Below are positions 23,901 to 32,254 of a stretch of 64,000 bases of DNA, piece after piece. The number at the start of each line of letters is the position of its first letter. Positions within the stretch are counted from its first letter, which is position 1. This DNA is from Eupeodes corollae (taxonomy: Eukaryota; Arthropoda; Insecta; Diptera; Syrphidae), in NCBI RefSeq assembly GCF_945859685.1, contig NC_079147.1:62154946-62218945 (forward strand), in the 5' to 3' direction. Both the position numbers and the translations under genes were made by a program. Under the pieces are notes generated by a model that saw nothing but the letters and a program-made list of their open reading frames with translations, did not search any database and was not told where the DNA came from.

Positions 23901-26900
23901 TCTTAAGTTTCAACAGTGTGAGCGAGCGCATCACGACAATCCGCATCAAGGCTAAATAGAGGAGAAAGATGAAGACACCAAAGACATATTCTTGGAGCTC
24001 TTGGACAAGACATATAAGCAGTGCCCTGGCTATGACATTAAAATTGTCTTAAAAGATTTTAAAGACAAGCTAGTAAGAGAAGACATCTTTGGTGGCACAA
24101 TCGGGAGATACAGCCTGCACGACACTACCTCCGACAACGGATTCAGGCTGATCGATTTCGCTGCGGGCGAGACGTTCAGTAGCTAGTAATATCCACAAGG
24201 GGACATGGAAATCTCCTGATCAATCAACCGTCAACCAGATTGACCACATTGCGATCGACGCACGACACTTCTCCAGTATCCAGGATATCCGAACATTCCG
24301 AGAGGCCAACATTGACTCGGACCACTACCTCGTTGTATCCAAGGTACGGCTACGGATATCCCGATCCAAGCCAATACAAGGAAGTACTGTGAGAAGATTA
24401 GACGGCTACAATCGCAACAGACTACCATGTCCTTTTCCGATCGAGTCTCTAATAACCTCCTAGGGAGTCCAATGCTTCCTGCATTAAGCATTGAAAACCA
24501 GTGGCAACATTGCCTTGCAGCCATCAGAGATGCCGCCTCTGAAGTGCTAGGTTTCACACGGCCACCACAGCAAAACCCCTGGGTTGACGACGAATGCAGG
24601 TCAAACAAAGCTGCTGGAGCTGACGGCATCGCTGCCGAACTATTCAAAGCAGCAGGCGATGACTTGGTACGGAGCATGCACCAACTGATCTGCAAAATAT
24701 GTTCGGAAGAAAGCATGCCCGATGAGTGGAATTTCAGCATAGTGTGCCCGATACATAAGAAAGGAGACCCTCTAAACTGCGCCAACTACAGAGGCATCAA
24801 TCTCCTTAACATTGCGTATAAGATCCTCTCTGCCGTATTATGTGAACGTCTGAAGCCATTCGTCAACAACCTGATTGGTCCTTATTAGTGTGGCTTCAGA
24901 CCAGGAAAGTCCACTATCGACCAAATATTCACACTACGGCAGATCTTGGAAAAAACCCAGGAGTTTTGGCATCCCTGTCAAACTTAGACTAAAGAATAAC
25001 ATTGAAAACTCTGCCATAAGGATGACTATATGGCAATGTATCCCTGTCAATCTTATTCGTTTGTGCAGAATGACGATGGAGAATGCACGCTGCTCTATCA
25101 AGGTCGGAAAAGATCTTACCGATTCATTTGATGTCAAAAAAGGTTTTAGACAACCACTGTCATGCGACTTCTTCAACATCGTTCTGAAAAGAATTGTGCA
25201 AAACTCAACCGTCAACACTAGAGGCACAATCTTCCAAAGGTTCATCCAATTACTCGGATGCGCAGATGATATTGACATAATTGGAAGATCAAAGCGTGAT
25301 GTCAGTGGAGCGTTTTTGAGCATTGCAACGGAAGCGAAGAAGATGGGTTTAGTTGTCAATGAGGGCAAGACCAAGTATATGCTGTCATCAAAAAAGGACA
25401 CTGAACAACGATGTCTTGAACAAAACGGTACCATGGACAGCTATATTTTTGAGGTAGTTAAGGATTTTGTCTACCTACGCACCGCTATTAATACAGACAA
25501 CGACAACAGCGCTGAAATCAAACGAAGAATAACTCTTGCAAATCGCTGCTTCTTTGGACTTAGAAGGCAATTGAGAAGTAAAGTCCTCTCTCGAGCATCT
25601 AAAATCACCATCTATAAGACACTCATCATCCCGGTTCTCATTTATGGCGCTGAGGCCTGGACTCTGTCAAAGAAAGATGTGAGATTTTTTTAGGATGCTT
25701 CGAGAGAAAAATTCTTCGGGTGATTTTTGGTCCCGTACGCATAGATGGAGAATGGAGGAGAAGATATAACGACGAACTGTACGGGCTGTACAGCGACACT
25801 GACCTAGTTAGCATAATTAAAGTCCAACGGCTTAAATTGCTAGGTAGAGCTAATGGACATCAACGCTTCAGCATGGATGGTCTTCGAATCCAATCCCGAA
25901 GGACGGCGCAGTAGAGGAAGACCGCGACTCAGGTGGCGCACGCAGGTGGGAGAGGACCTCAACCAACTTGGCGTGCGAAACCGGAGACAGCTAGCTAGGA
26001 ACCGAGCTGGCTGGAGACGCTTGTTGGTTGAGGGCCAGGTCCGCCCGGACTGTAGCGCTACCTTGAGTAAGTAAGTATGAAGTTTTGTTCTGAAAATAAA
26101 TCAGTAATACACGCCACTTATTCCGGAGGATATCATATTCACTTTATTATTTGTTTTTAAATACTTTTCTTTGTCAGATTTTAAAAAATAAGTCATATTT
26201 ACGCTTTATTCAAATGTTCTTCGATCAGTTTTAGAGATGAATTCGATTGAACACCTTTAAGCGATGTATATACCTTTAATAGTTCTTTTAGCCTTAGGCC
26301 ACTATTGAATTTTCAAAGATTCGATGGTATCCTACAAAATTGTGGGGTTCCATTTTATTGCATTTTTATGTTTGCCGGAAACTTGGATTCAAAATACTAT
26401 GCATTGAGAGTGGCCCTCATTTTGAAATGGTTCCCTTAAAAAAGGTTATTGTGAGTAGTCACTCTTAGATACACTGAAATCCCGTTTCTGTAATCCCAAC
26501 ATATTTTGTAGTAGTTCTAAAAAAAAATACTATATGAAATCCTAATATTTTTGGTATCCAAAGTATTCTAAGGCCGTAAAAGATAATTCAATTACATTAT
26601 CACGCAGGCTCTAAGCCGCCTCAAGGCGCTTTCATCTTAAAATTACCATAATCAAAGATAAATAAACTTTAAAAATAATTTTTACTACGGCATAGTTTAA
26701 AAATACGACTTAAAATATTTAACGAACTCTGCCCTTATCCTAACTTGGTATACAATTTGGGATAGTTAGCAAAAAGCTTCAAGAAAACAAACATCTATTC
26801 TTATAGGCGGTCTCAATTGTACTATCTAAAAGGTCACCTTTTTTTGTGCCTAAATCATTTTTCAGTTGAAACAATCCTACACAAGATTTGACTTAAGATA

Positions 26901-27897
26901 AAACCAAGAACTTATTTTAATTATGACTCGATCACAATTCTTAGATTGACTTTAAATCCTTACCTTCTCATTTGGATATCCGGCCGAAGTCAAATAGTTG
27001 ATCAGTGCATCCAGCCAAACGTAAACCGTTTGACTGTCATCGTCTGGAACTGGAATAGCCCAATGAACTCTATTCGATGGCCTCGATATGGAAACATCTG
27101 GCAGTGGTTCACTTAAATAGTCTAATAGGATTTTCTCAAACTTAGCTGGTCGAATACGACCGCCTTGTTTGACCCAATAAAGTACATCTTCTTGTATTTT
27201 CGCCAAACTGAACATATAATTTGTCTCCTCAGTCCATTCAACGGGATGTCCAGACTCCAGGGAGCATTTACTTCCATCTGGGTTAGTTTTTAGCTGGCTG
27301 TCTGTGAGGAATGTTTCGTCTGACACACAATACCAGCCGTTGTACTGAGATGAATGGATGTGACCTCGAGACTTTAGTTCATTCTGAAGGACAATAAATT
27401 AGTACATTGAGTTCCAAAAAGTAACATTTTAAATGAAAGAAGGCTACCAACCCAAAAGTGTGCTACAGCCTTTTTATGACGATCTTCAGACGTCCGAATA
27501 AAGTCTGTATATTGAATTCCAGATTCATGGAATACTTTTCTGTAGCTCTGTGAAATGTCATCACAGTACTTAGCTACATTGACATTGTGGGTAGCAGCAG
27601 CTTGTTGGATCTTCGTCCCATGTTCATCGGTTCCAGTGCAGAAGTGTGTCGTTATTTGGGGATTCCTTAAGCTTTTATAGCGTACAATGGCATCAGCAAT
27701 TACTGCTGAATACAAATGACCTATATGGGGAGCTATTCAAAACAAATTTCTTGAGTTTTATTCATGATTCTCAGCCGGCAATATTCAAGTTGACGAAACT
27801 TACACGCATTTACATAGAAAATTGGAGTTGTCACGTAAATTGAATCACTGGCTCTTGTAGAGAAATTATGTAGTTGCAGAAATTTCCTCAGAAACAT
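11801..27897 (-). CDS. Mitochondrial methionyl-tRNA synthetase (MARS2-like), five exons, 3' end not in window
   Basis: Class I aminoacyl-tRNA synthetase that charges mitochondrial tRNA-Met with methionine in the matrix. Five exons join in frame: 27897-27804, 27732-27452, 27383-26964, 12135-12042 and 11971-11801, giving 353 complete codons plus one base. The start gives MFLRKFLQLHNFSTRAS, basic and hydroxylated as in a mitochondrial presequence. The HIGH motif (PHIGH) is at residues 33-37, made across the exon 1/2 junction. CTGTDEHGTK follows in exon 2, the WTEETNYMF segment in exon 3, and KMSKS at residues 316-320 in exon 5. All junctions are GT-AG with codon phase preserved. The family is usually about 550-590 residues, so roughly 200 residues of the anticodon-binding domain are missing. 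They may lie left of the window or be lost. Intron 4 (12136-26963) is 14.8 kb of nested mobile elements. The gene is head to head with the SLC22-type gene at 43279. Confidence 0.9.
12042..12135 (-). CDS. MARS2-like exon 4
   Basis: 94 bp between acceptor TGTATTTCAG and donor GTAAGT. Encodes FRNNWPPTTQVIGKDILKFH and GIYWPAFLIAA, the conserved GKDI..FH..YWPA segment of methionyl-tRNA synthetases. It is separated from exon 3 by 14.8 kb of repeats yet joins in frame. Confidence 0.9.
12198..12365 (-). repeat. SINE, 3' part, split by the Mutator-like element
   Basis: Minus-orientation SINE body from the 3' end (TAGGTGGATGGCGAAACAAA, diverged) to TCAAGAGGTAGTATATCCG. It is interrupted at 12365 by the 5.3-kb element and resumes at 17693 (TGAAAAAAACTTCTAGATGG), matching the uninterrupted order seen at 3810-3850. 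The SINE was therefore present before the Mutator-like insertion. Confidence 0.85.
12374..12505 (+). repeat. Left terminal array of the MULE: nine 15-bp units
   Basis: Nine copies of ACGAAATCCCGC at an exact 15-bp spacing, from 12374 to 12494, with 3-bp linkers that vary. Copies 6, 7 and 8 carry single substitutions. They form the left inverted repeat of the element. Repetition makes the region read as a repetitive open frame (TKSRITKSRV...), which is not a gene. Confidence 0.95.
12875..13345 (+). repeat. Subterminal tandem repeats of the MULE, about 115 bp each
   Basis: About four tandem copies of a 100-118 bp unit containing AACGCTTAAAATGGTGTTTA, AGCGTTTTAGAGTTCCGTGG and GATGGAATTCTCTTTTTCGC. 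Each unit carries palindrome-like pairs of CGCTTAAAA and TTTAAGCG. Related motifs recur at 17060-17340 near the other end, so these may be transposase-binding sites. Confidence 0.85.
13969..15725 (+). pseudogene. MULE transposase with FLYWCH zinc finger, two exons, one in-frame stop
   Basis: A DDE transposase that cuts and joins the element ends. Exon 1 (13969-13989) encodes MDFGNAQ and ends at donor GTATGT. Exon 2 (14352-15725) follows acceptor TTTTTAG and continues in frame with VVHSNKGGRK. A FLYWCH-type zinc finger lies near residues 20-66 (YLFHLERKRGEKSFWCC to NDHTHAP). The catalytic part has WLVDGTF and IISDFEMA with the two aspartates, a Cys/His block CLFHFGQ, and NSVEAWHRR with the likely catalytic glutamate. 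Total length would be about 464 codons. A TGA at 14988-14990 breaks the frame between VVPLVY and LMSRKSK, so this copy is probably inactive. FLYWCH plus this core suggests the Phantom-like group of MULEs. Confidence 0.88.
15881..16750 (+). repeat. Six-unit 147-bp GC-rich tandem repeat inside the MULE
   Basis: Six tandem units start at about 15881, 16028, 16174, 16322, 16468 and 16617, spaced 146-149 bp apart. Each has CCGCTTCGCGGG (a short hairpin), ACTCCGTTGCTCCGCTTAGG and GTCGCCAGGCAGGCGCC. Units differ in an alternating way: units 1, 3 and 5 have GTAAAGTCGCC with CCTATATC, while units 2 and 4 have GTAAAATCGCC with CCTGTATC. This looks like amplification of a two-unit block. It lies directly after the transposase gene and has no coding capacity. 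Confidence 0.93.
17060..17340. repeat. Right subterminal AAGCG-rich region of the MULE
   Basis: Carries several TTTAAGCG and CGCTTAAA words (for example at about 17070, 17085, 17150, 17180, 17285 and 17300), matching the motif of the left subterminal repeats but not arranged as clean tandem units. Probably the partner of the left region for element ends recognition. Confidence 0.65.
17577..17683 (-). repeat. Right terminal array of the MULE: four units in inverse orientation
   Basis: Four GCGGGATTTCGT-type units (17577, 17641, 17657 and 17672 regions), the inverse complement of the left array. One pair is separated by a spacer of about 55 bp. A fifth, degenerate unit may lie at about 17561. 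The right array is shorter than the left. Confidence 0.9.
17693..17795 (-). repeat. SINE, 5' head part, right of the MULE
   Basis: Continues the SINE interrupted at 12365. It holds the inverse of a B-box-like sequence (GCGATTAAACCC) and the tRNA-like head ending CTCATCAGGCCACGG at about 17788. The first ten bases are the target-site duplication of the MULE. Confidence 0.85.
17862..19482 (+). repeat. Diverged member of the AT-rich repeat family, with unrelated insert
   Basis: The left end (TAACACCCCATAGGAATTTA and CAGTCCGATTTG) and right end (GTGAAGTTATCAGTGTAATT, CGCATCCCAGCC) match the ends of the family seen complete at 21295-22499, but are diverged. Between about 17960 and 18950 the sequence does not match the family. 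That part includes a 145-codon open frame (18478-18915) with an Asp-rich run that I do not recognise and think is chance. Confidence 0.55.
19837..19977 (+). repeat. Internally deleted SINE copy
   Basis: Plus orientation. The head GTGGAATGATGGTCAGTGCG with B-box-like GGTTTAATCTC is followed by a short piece of the body (ATGGGTACTG) and the 3' end GTTGCGCCACCTAATATA. About half of the family body is missing. Confidence 0.8.
20590..21130 (+). repeat. AT-rich repeat family, partial diverged copy
   Basis: Ends with GGTGAAGTTATCAGACTAGT and TTGCATCGCAGACTC, a diverged right end of the family, and carries stretches like AAAAATTGGTTTTCGAC. No left end is visible. It abuts a long poly-T run at about 21131. 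Confidence 0.55.
21295..22499 (+). repeat. AT-rich repeat family, complete copy with ~168-bp internal monomers
   Basis: Left end TTAACTTCCCATAGGCAGTT followed by GTAATGGGTCCGATTTG and a GTACGTACGTTCGTACGTCC block. Right end ATGGGAAGTTATCAGTGTGG and GTCGCATCCCAGCC. The bases AACTTCCCAT near the left end are repeated inversely near the right end. The middle holds about four tandem monomers of about 168 bp, each starting at CGAATTGACAGTTTTTTT (about 21705, 21880, 22041 and 22213). Another full copy is at 34308-35726. No protein is encoded, so it is probably a non-autonomous mobile element of unknown class. Confidence 0.8.
22505..22775 (+). repeat. ~270-bp dispersed repeat, copy 1
   Basis: Similar along its length to 46690-46970. 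Shared stretches include AAGGAACCCTTTTAC, AAAGTTCAGCTTTCAGTTG, TTTTTCTTGACT and TAATTTTTTGGCAGCTGGC. No inverted repeats or coding sequence were seen. It borders a copia fragment on the right. Confidence 0.8.
22758..23115 (+). pseudogene. copia-type reverse transcriptase fragment
   Basis: Encodes FKEFVQNDPITMNDARKRPD and WPKWEKAINDEYSSL, then LPTGRMAVTCKWVFKLKY and DRYKARLVA, the start of a Ty1/copia reverse transcriptase. After a deletion and frame loss at about 23028, a second block reads LQALLIWNERFNQFILKIGF, which lies much further along the same domain. The catalytic YVDD block is missing. No LTRs are visible, so this is a small dead remnant cut on the right by the RTE-like LINE. Confidence 0.85.
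23118..26076 (+). mobile_element. RTE-like LINE copy 1, nearly full length, broken
   Basis: Non-LTR retrotransposon in plus orientation. A 5' segment (about 23118-23600) is followed by the endonuclease (LRICTWNVRSLNRP at about 23665, ITAIQEVRWDG, then GFRLIDFAAG at about 24150). Reverse transcriptase follows (AAGADGIAAELFKAA, NYRGINLLNIAYK, GFRPGKSTIDQIF, CADDIDIIGRS with the catalytic AsxAsp pair). The C-terminal part has LIYGAEAWTLSKKD and GRPRLRWRTQVGEDL. Stops at about 23794, 23958, 24185, 24888 and 25692, frameshifts, and an internal deletion at about 24600 (finger domain joined to endonuclease) inactivate it. The RTE clade is inferred from the endonuclease and C-terminal patterns. Two further copies lie at 41045 and 48235. 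Confidence 0.85.
26080..26963. other. AT-rich intron sequence
   Basis: Part of MARS2-like intron 4 between the RTE-like LINE and the donor of exon 3. No repeats or coding sequence were recognised. Confidence 0.5.
26964..27383 (-). CDS. MARS2-like exon 3
   Basis: 420 bp, 140 whole codons, acceptor TCCTTCAG and donor GTAAGG. Encodes NELKSRGHIHSSQYNGWYC, the linker and EESGHPVEWTEETNYMF-type segment, then VYVWLDALINYLTSAGYPNEK of the catalytic core. Ends in phase 0 before the 14.8-kb intron 4. Confidence 0.92.
27452..27732 (-). CDS. MARS2-like exon 2
   Basis: 281 bp between acceptor TTTGAATAG and donor GTTGGT. Encodes SPHIGHLYSA (HIGH ATP-binding motif) through CTGTDEHGTKIQ to AVAHFW. The donor is weaker than the others, but the join HFW-NELKSRG restores the family sequence. 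Confidence 0.9.
27804..27897 (-). CDS. MARS2-like exon 1
   Basis: The ATG at 27897 opens 31 codons plus one base: presequence, then YVTTPIFYVNA, the conserved first strand of the catalytic domain. Donor GTAAGT follows. Too short to stand out as an open frame; found by extending upstream from exon 2. This start is chosen because it gives a mitochondrial-type N-terminus directly ahead of the conserved core. Confidence 0.88.
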
Positions 27898-28699
27898 GTT
27901 AATTTCATTCAAATTCTTTATTTAATTTAATAAAATAAATAAAATTTAAGACACACAATCAAACTACGAAGTTACGTGTTGTCATTTCATGGAACACGAG
28001 TGACAGTAGGCTGACAGACTTGTCAAATAACAGCTGTGAGTTAAATTTTCGGTTTTGTTTGCACGAAATGATAGATGGCACTACGGACGGTTAATAGAAT
28101 TTTAGAAGAATACATTTTCTGTTTCCGGTAATATATTTTTAAATTTTATACATTTTTAGTAAAAAAAGAACATTTTAAAACAGTTGTAAAGTTAATGTTT
28201 ATAAAATTTAATAACTTGATTGAGATGAGACTGGTTAAAGTAAAAGTTTTGAAGACGTTAACATGAGCAAGAAAAGCTTTCATTTAAAATCGAATCGAAA
28301 CTGTTTTCGTTTAAATAAGACAATCTGTAGAAGGCTAGTAACAGCTTCATTTGAGACATAAGAGGTATGATAAAAAAGATGAATGTTTTTCAAGTTGCGA
28401 GGTTTATTTTAAAAAAATATTTAATTTTCAGATTTGTAAGCGGCTTTGGTGTGGAGGAAGAATCAGGTTTCATGATTAGATATGCCTCGAAGTGAAAATC
28501 AAAGAAAACGTCTTTAAACGTGATCTATACTTGTAAGTTGTAAGACTTGACGAAAGTTATGCAGGGTTAGAAAATTCATTTGGCCGACTTCTTGCAATGG
28601 TGTACGCCAGAATTATCAAACAAAGGTGAGAGAAAAAGAAGAAATTTTAATTAATTCGAAAACCAGTTAAAAGCCTTTATCAGAAAGGTTAAAGACTAT
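27898..28699. other. Upstream region of the MARS2-like gene
   Basis: The 5' flank of the minus-strand synthetase should hold its promoter, probably within the first few hundred bases right of 27897. No TATA box or other core element could be assigned with confidence. The stretch 28430-28625 lies between an acceptor-like TTTTCAG and a donor-like AGGTGAGAG, but its translation has stops and is not recognised. Confidence 0.35.
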
Positions 28700-28943
28700 C
28701 AGCCCAATTCTAAATGAAAATTCCCAGGGAAATATTTCCCTTTTCCCTTCTCTCATATTCTAAACGAAAAATTCCCGGGGATTTTGTTCCCTTTTCTCTT
28801 TTCCCTTATTATAAACTAACTTCGAATGTGGGAACAAATACTCCGAGAAAAAAGTAGGCATTCTAAATGTCAAAAGAAGGGAATTAAAAAATGTATTTGG
28901 CGCGAGTTTCTTCCCGATAAATTTGGTGGGGAGTTTGACCAAA

Positions 28944-29878
28944 ATGTAAGATTTTATTTATTTTTTAAAACAATAAATGTTAAAATTTGAGTTTTTTTAG
29001 GTCTAAAACAACAAACAAGTGCCAGCTTCAAATTCTGTTGAGTTTGATGGAAGCCCAACGCGATATTGCTTGTGGCTTCCAGAAAGGAAGCAAGGAGGAG
29101 GTGTTACTGTTTTGGCATGCGGCTGAAAATGCTTTAAATGCATCTGGGCCACCAAGCAAAAACATATCGGAATGGAAAAAGGTAATTTTTTTAAACGAAA
29201 ATTCGATAATTTATTATTAAGAAGTACGTGTTATTATTTTAGGTGTGGTGTGACCAGAAAAAATATGTTAGAGCTAAGGCTGCTACAAACCTTAAGGCCA
29301 GAAATGGTACTGGCGGTGGGCCAAACAAAGAACAAAAACTTTCCGACTATGAACAGGCTGTCTACGACTTAATTGGGATGAAAGAGTCAATAGAAGGTGT
29401 AACAGCAAAAACTTTTGGCCTGGAAACAAAAAAGGTAAACAAAGAAAATGTTCAACCTCCGGAAAACGAACCTGTAGTTGAAGGATACCTCCAGGAATTA
29501 GTTATTGAAGCCCTATATGACGAACCAGAATCAACACCAGTAAATACAACGCAAAGGGGTTACCCTCGTCCGAGTACAAGTAGTACAAAGAAAAGGACTG
29601 CCTCAGAAGCTTTTGATGAGGAACTTAAGACTCAAAGGGAGTTATGTGAGGCTGTCAAGGGTGTAGTTGAGGAAATTAAAGAAAATAGAAGAAACACCAC
29701 AAAAGTTTACCGAGCTCTTGACAAAATTTATGAATTTAAAAAAAAAAGTTATGAAGATTATTTGGCGATAAAAAAAGAAAAACTTGAGGAACTAACTAAC
29801 CAAGAATCCAAAAATTTCTTGCTCCATTTAAATATTCCTGCTCAAAGTGCACCTTTAGTGGGCTCACATTCCAAATGA
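28944..29878 (+). CDS. Harbinger Myb/SANT-like protein, three exons, split start codon, altered C-terminus
   Basis: In Harbinger elements this protein partners the transposase in DNA binding and nuclear import. Exon 1 ends with AT at 28944-28945 before donor GTAAGA. Exon 2 (29001-29181) starts with G, so the start codon ATG is assembled by splicing. It encodes MSKTTNKCQLQILLSLMEAQ. Exon 3 (29243-29878) follows acceptor ATTTTAG and continues EWKK-VWCDQKKYVRAKAA, a SANT/MADF-like helix. A middle acidic region and a basic coiled-coil-like tail (ENRRNTTKVYRALDKIYEF) follow. The last 24 or so residues, after EELTNQ, are read from antisense transposase sequence beyond a deletion junction, so the native C-terminus is lost. 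The frame is otherwise open. Confidence 0.8.
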
Positions 29879-30568
29879 AGGAATCATGACATGCACCTGG
29901 ATGGGAAGCATCGACGTACGAAATTCTTAATTCATTGTCACAAAGGAGCATGACATTAAGGCTATATTTTCCTTTTCTATTATAAAATAAGTGCCTGTTT
30001 TCAGAAGGGGCAATGATCTGAACGTGCGTTCCGTCAACACAACCAACAATTCCAGGAAAATTATGTTTCGTATAGAACGCCAACGCTATATTTCTTTTTT
30101 CTGCAACTGTTTTAGGTAGTTTTATCCACTGTGGACATAATTGCTCCTCTAAAACTTCAAGTACTTCAGCTAGCACCTTGCTGAAACTAGGTTGAGCCAT
30201 ACCAACCCTTCCTTCGTTTCCGACCCCGGTTTGATACCCTCCCTCAGCAAAAAAACGTAAACATGCGCTCAATTAAATGATTGGTGGGATTCCAAAACGC
30301 TTTCTTGTTGGTTTACTGTACATTATGAGGACATCCAACAAGTATTTAAAGGAAACCTTGTTTACTCTATAATGCTTTTGAAACCTAAGAAAAAAATGAT
30401 TTTTTAAAAATTATGATAGACAATATTTGAATGAATGAATACTTACAGCCATTGAGGCAACTCGAAGGGATTCGCACTATCTCTTAAAGATCTTCTAATA
30501 GTCCTTGGTTTTACATGTTCACTTTCTTCATATTCTTCACGTAAAATCCTTGCCGCGATTGAAAACAT
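29799..30568 (-). pseudogene. Harbinger transposase (HARBI1-like), C-terminally truncated
   Basis: Exon 1 (30568-30447) encodes MFSIAARILREEYEESEHVK and FELPQW, with donor GTAAGT. Exon 2 starts at 30384 (FQKHYRVNKVSFKYLLDV). A TAA at 30275-30273 interrupts just before SACLRFFAEGGYQTGVG. The DDE core shows GCVDGTHVQI with the first aspartate and VDASHPGACHDSFIW with the second. The frame ends NFWILG at a stop where the family continues (G)DSGYPL and the third acidic residue. About a third of the enzyme is gone through the same deletion that altered the facing gene. It cannot be active. Confidence 0.88.
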
Positions 30569-30788
30569 TTTAAATTTTTTTTAATTTGAATGATGAAAAT
30601 TTTGTTCGCGAGTTATTTTTCCTGTCAAACAATACGAAACAGCTGATTCGAAAATCAAAATTCTCCATTCCCGATTTCGAAGGGAAAAATGTCTTCCCGG
30701 GGAATTCGAAATAGGAGAATTTTACTCTCGGGAGAACAAGTCTCCCGGGGAATTGTTTTCCCCGGGAATATTAAGAATTGGGCTGTAT

Positions 30789-31479
30789 AATTCTGTGGGA
30801 TATTTTATCAAAGGATTTCCTAAAATCAAGCGCCTAAAGCGTAATGGACATAGTTTTCTGAAAATCATACTCTCTATACTCTGTCCAACAAAAATTGTCA
30901 GTACAGAGAAGATAGGACGTTTACCTCTCACTCTGGCTGAAGTGAAATCTCGTTAAGCGTGAGAGAGAGCAAATATTACAGGGTTTCCGTAGTGCTCATT
31001 ATAAATTTCGAAAAAGCTCTTATAAATATTCATAGGGTTACCAACTTTTGATTTTTATAATAAAAAAATAATTATTTTTATTCACACAACCAACGTAAAC
31101 ATAAATTCATTTTTATTTAGTATAATATAAATTAATACTATATTATAAAGATATCACACAAGCATAAGGAACATAAAATTAATTCGGAATAACAAACAAA
31201 ATATCACAATATAATTATAAAATATATATAAGTACCTTAAAAGAAATTCAATATAAAATAATAGCATAATGCCTTATTCTGACGAAGAGTAACTGCGGCT
31301 ACTTTCGTCATTTAAATTTGAACAAAATTAATTAATTTTGAACAAAATCACTATTTTTACCATCTATAATTACACCATGTATTATAAATAATTTTCGCTT
31401 AAACTCAACCCTTTGCTTCCTAATGATTTCGAAATTAAACCACATACTCCATATTTTTTTCTTTATATTCCTACTGGTT
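30789..31479. other. Unassigned AT-rich DNA
   Basis: Between the Harbinger element and the SINE. No coding sequence or repeat of the families seen elsewhere in the window was recognised. Confidence 0.45.
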
Positions 31480-31494
31480 TCACGATGAAACCAT

Positions 31495-31730
31495 TAATTA
31501 ATTAATTTTCACGGGTACTGCCTCTTGCGAGGAATTGACAAATCCTTCAAGAGTAATTCTTGTCATGAAAAAGTGCTTTCTCAAACTAGCCGTTCGGATT
31601 CGGCCTTAAATTGTAGGTCCCTTCCATTCCTGACAACAGTGCTCGCACACAGGAATGGTTGAGAGTTGTAAGTCACTAGGCCCTGGTTCACAACGGACTG
31701 TTGCGCCACCCCATTTGATTTTTTTTTTTT
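31495..31730 (+). repeat. 5'-truncated SINE with 15-bp target-site duplication
   Basis: Flanked by TCACGATGAAACCAT at 31480-31494 and 31731-31745. The tRNA-like head is missing. The copy starts in the body (TTCACGGGTACTGCCTCTTG) and ends CGCCACCCCATTTGA plus a T run. The long, perfect duplication indicates insertion by LINE machinery and a recent date. Confidence 0.92.
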
Positions 31731-31745
31731 TCACGATGAAACCAT

Positions 31746-32250
31746 GTGGTTTTCTAAGAACTCTAATTATTTTTAAAATTGTAAAAAAATGATTAGGGTT
31801 GCTTCCGGTGCATTGTAAGTAATAATTTAAATATAGTAGGAAATAAAAACAGTTTTTTTTTTAATTTATAGTGAATATTAATTTTTTTATTTAAACGCAT
31901 TATTCATTTTACACATTCTATATAAATTTCAAGTTTTTATACAAATATTTGAAAAAGTTGACATTTCCGGGAACGAAGGGTTAATTTACGAAAAATAATA
32001 AATAAACTTCACTTACCGAAAAAAAGCAAGTGACAACACCATTCCCATATATGTTCTCAAAAGCTTTTAAAAAGCACACATTCTGAAAGCTCCCAAACAA
32101 AATGCAAGGAAAAATCCACCATGATTTGCATTAACGTGCCAGTGTCCAGTGAGTGTCATGACTCCGCCTGTACTTGAGCGAGTAAGTGATTCTATGGGAC
32201 CAATCTTTTTTCGCACTCGTACTGTGGCAAGAGTCCTAAAGAGATCTAAA
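31746..32250. other. Unassigned AT-rich DNA
   Basis: No gene or known repeat seen. The LINE fragment begins at its right edge. Confidence 0.45.
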
Positions 32251-32254
32251 CACA

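Larger units (their letters stand above)
28700..30785. mobile_element. PIF/Harbinger DNA transposon with two converging genes
   Basis: A 2086-bp element bounded by inverted repeats beginning CAGCCCAATTCT (28700) and, inversely, ending AGAATTGGGCTG (30785). It is flanked by TAT at 28697-28699 and 30786-30788, a 3-bp duplication as in this superfamily (usually TWA). The ends are rich in TTCCC/GGGAA words. It carries the two genes typical of Harbinger: a Myb/SANT-like DNA-binding protein on the plus strand and a transposase on the minus strand. An internal deletion has fused their 3' ends. Confidence 0.9.

Noticed and set aside
24231..25434. Long minus-strand frames at 24231-24785 and 24934-25434
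   Set aside because: Antisense shadows of the RTE-like reverse transcriptase on the plus strand.
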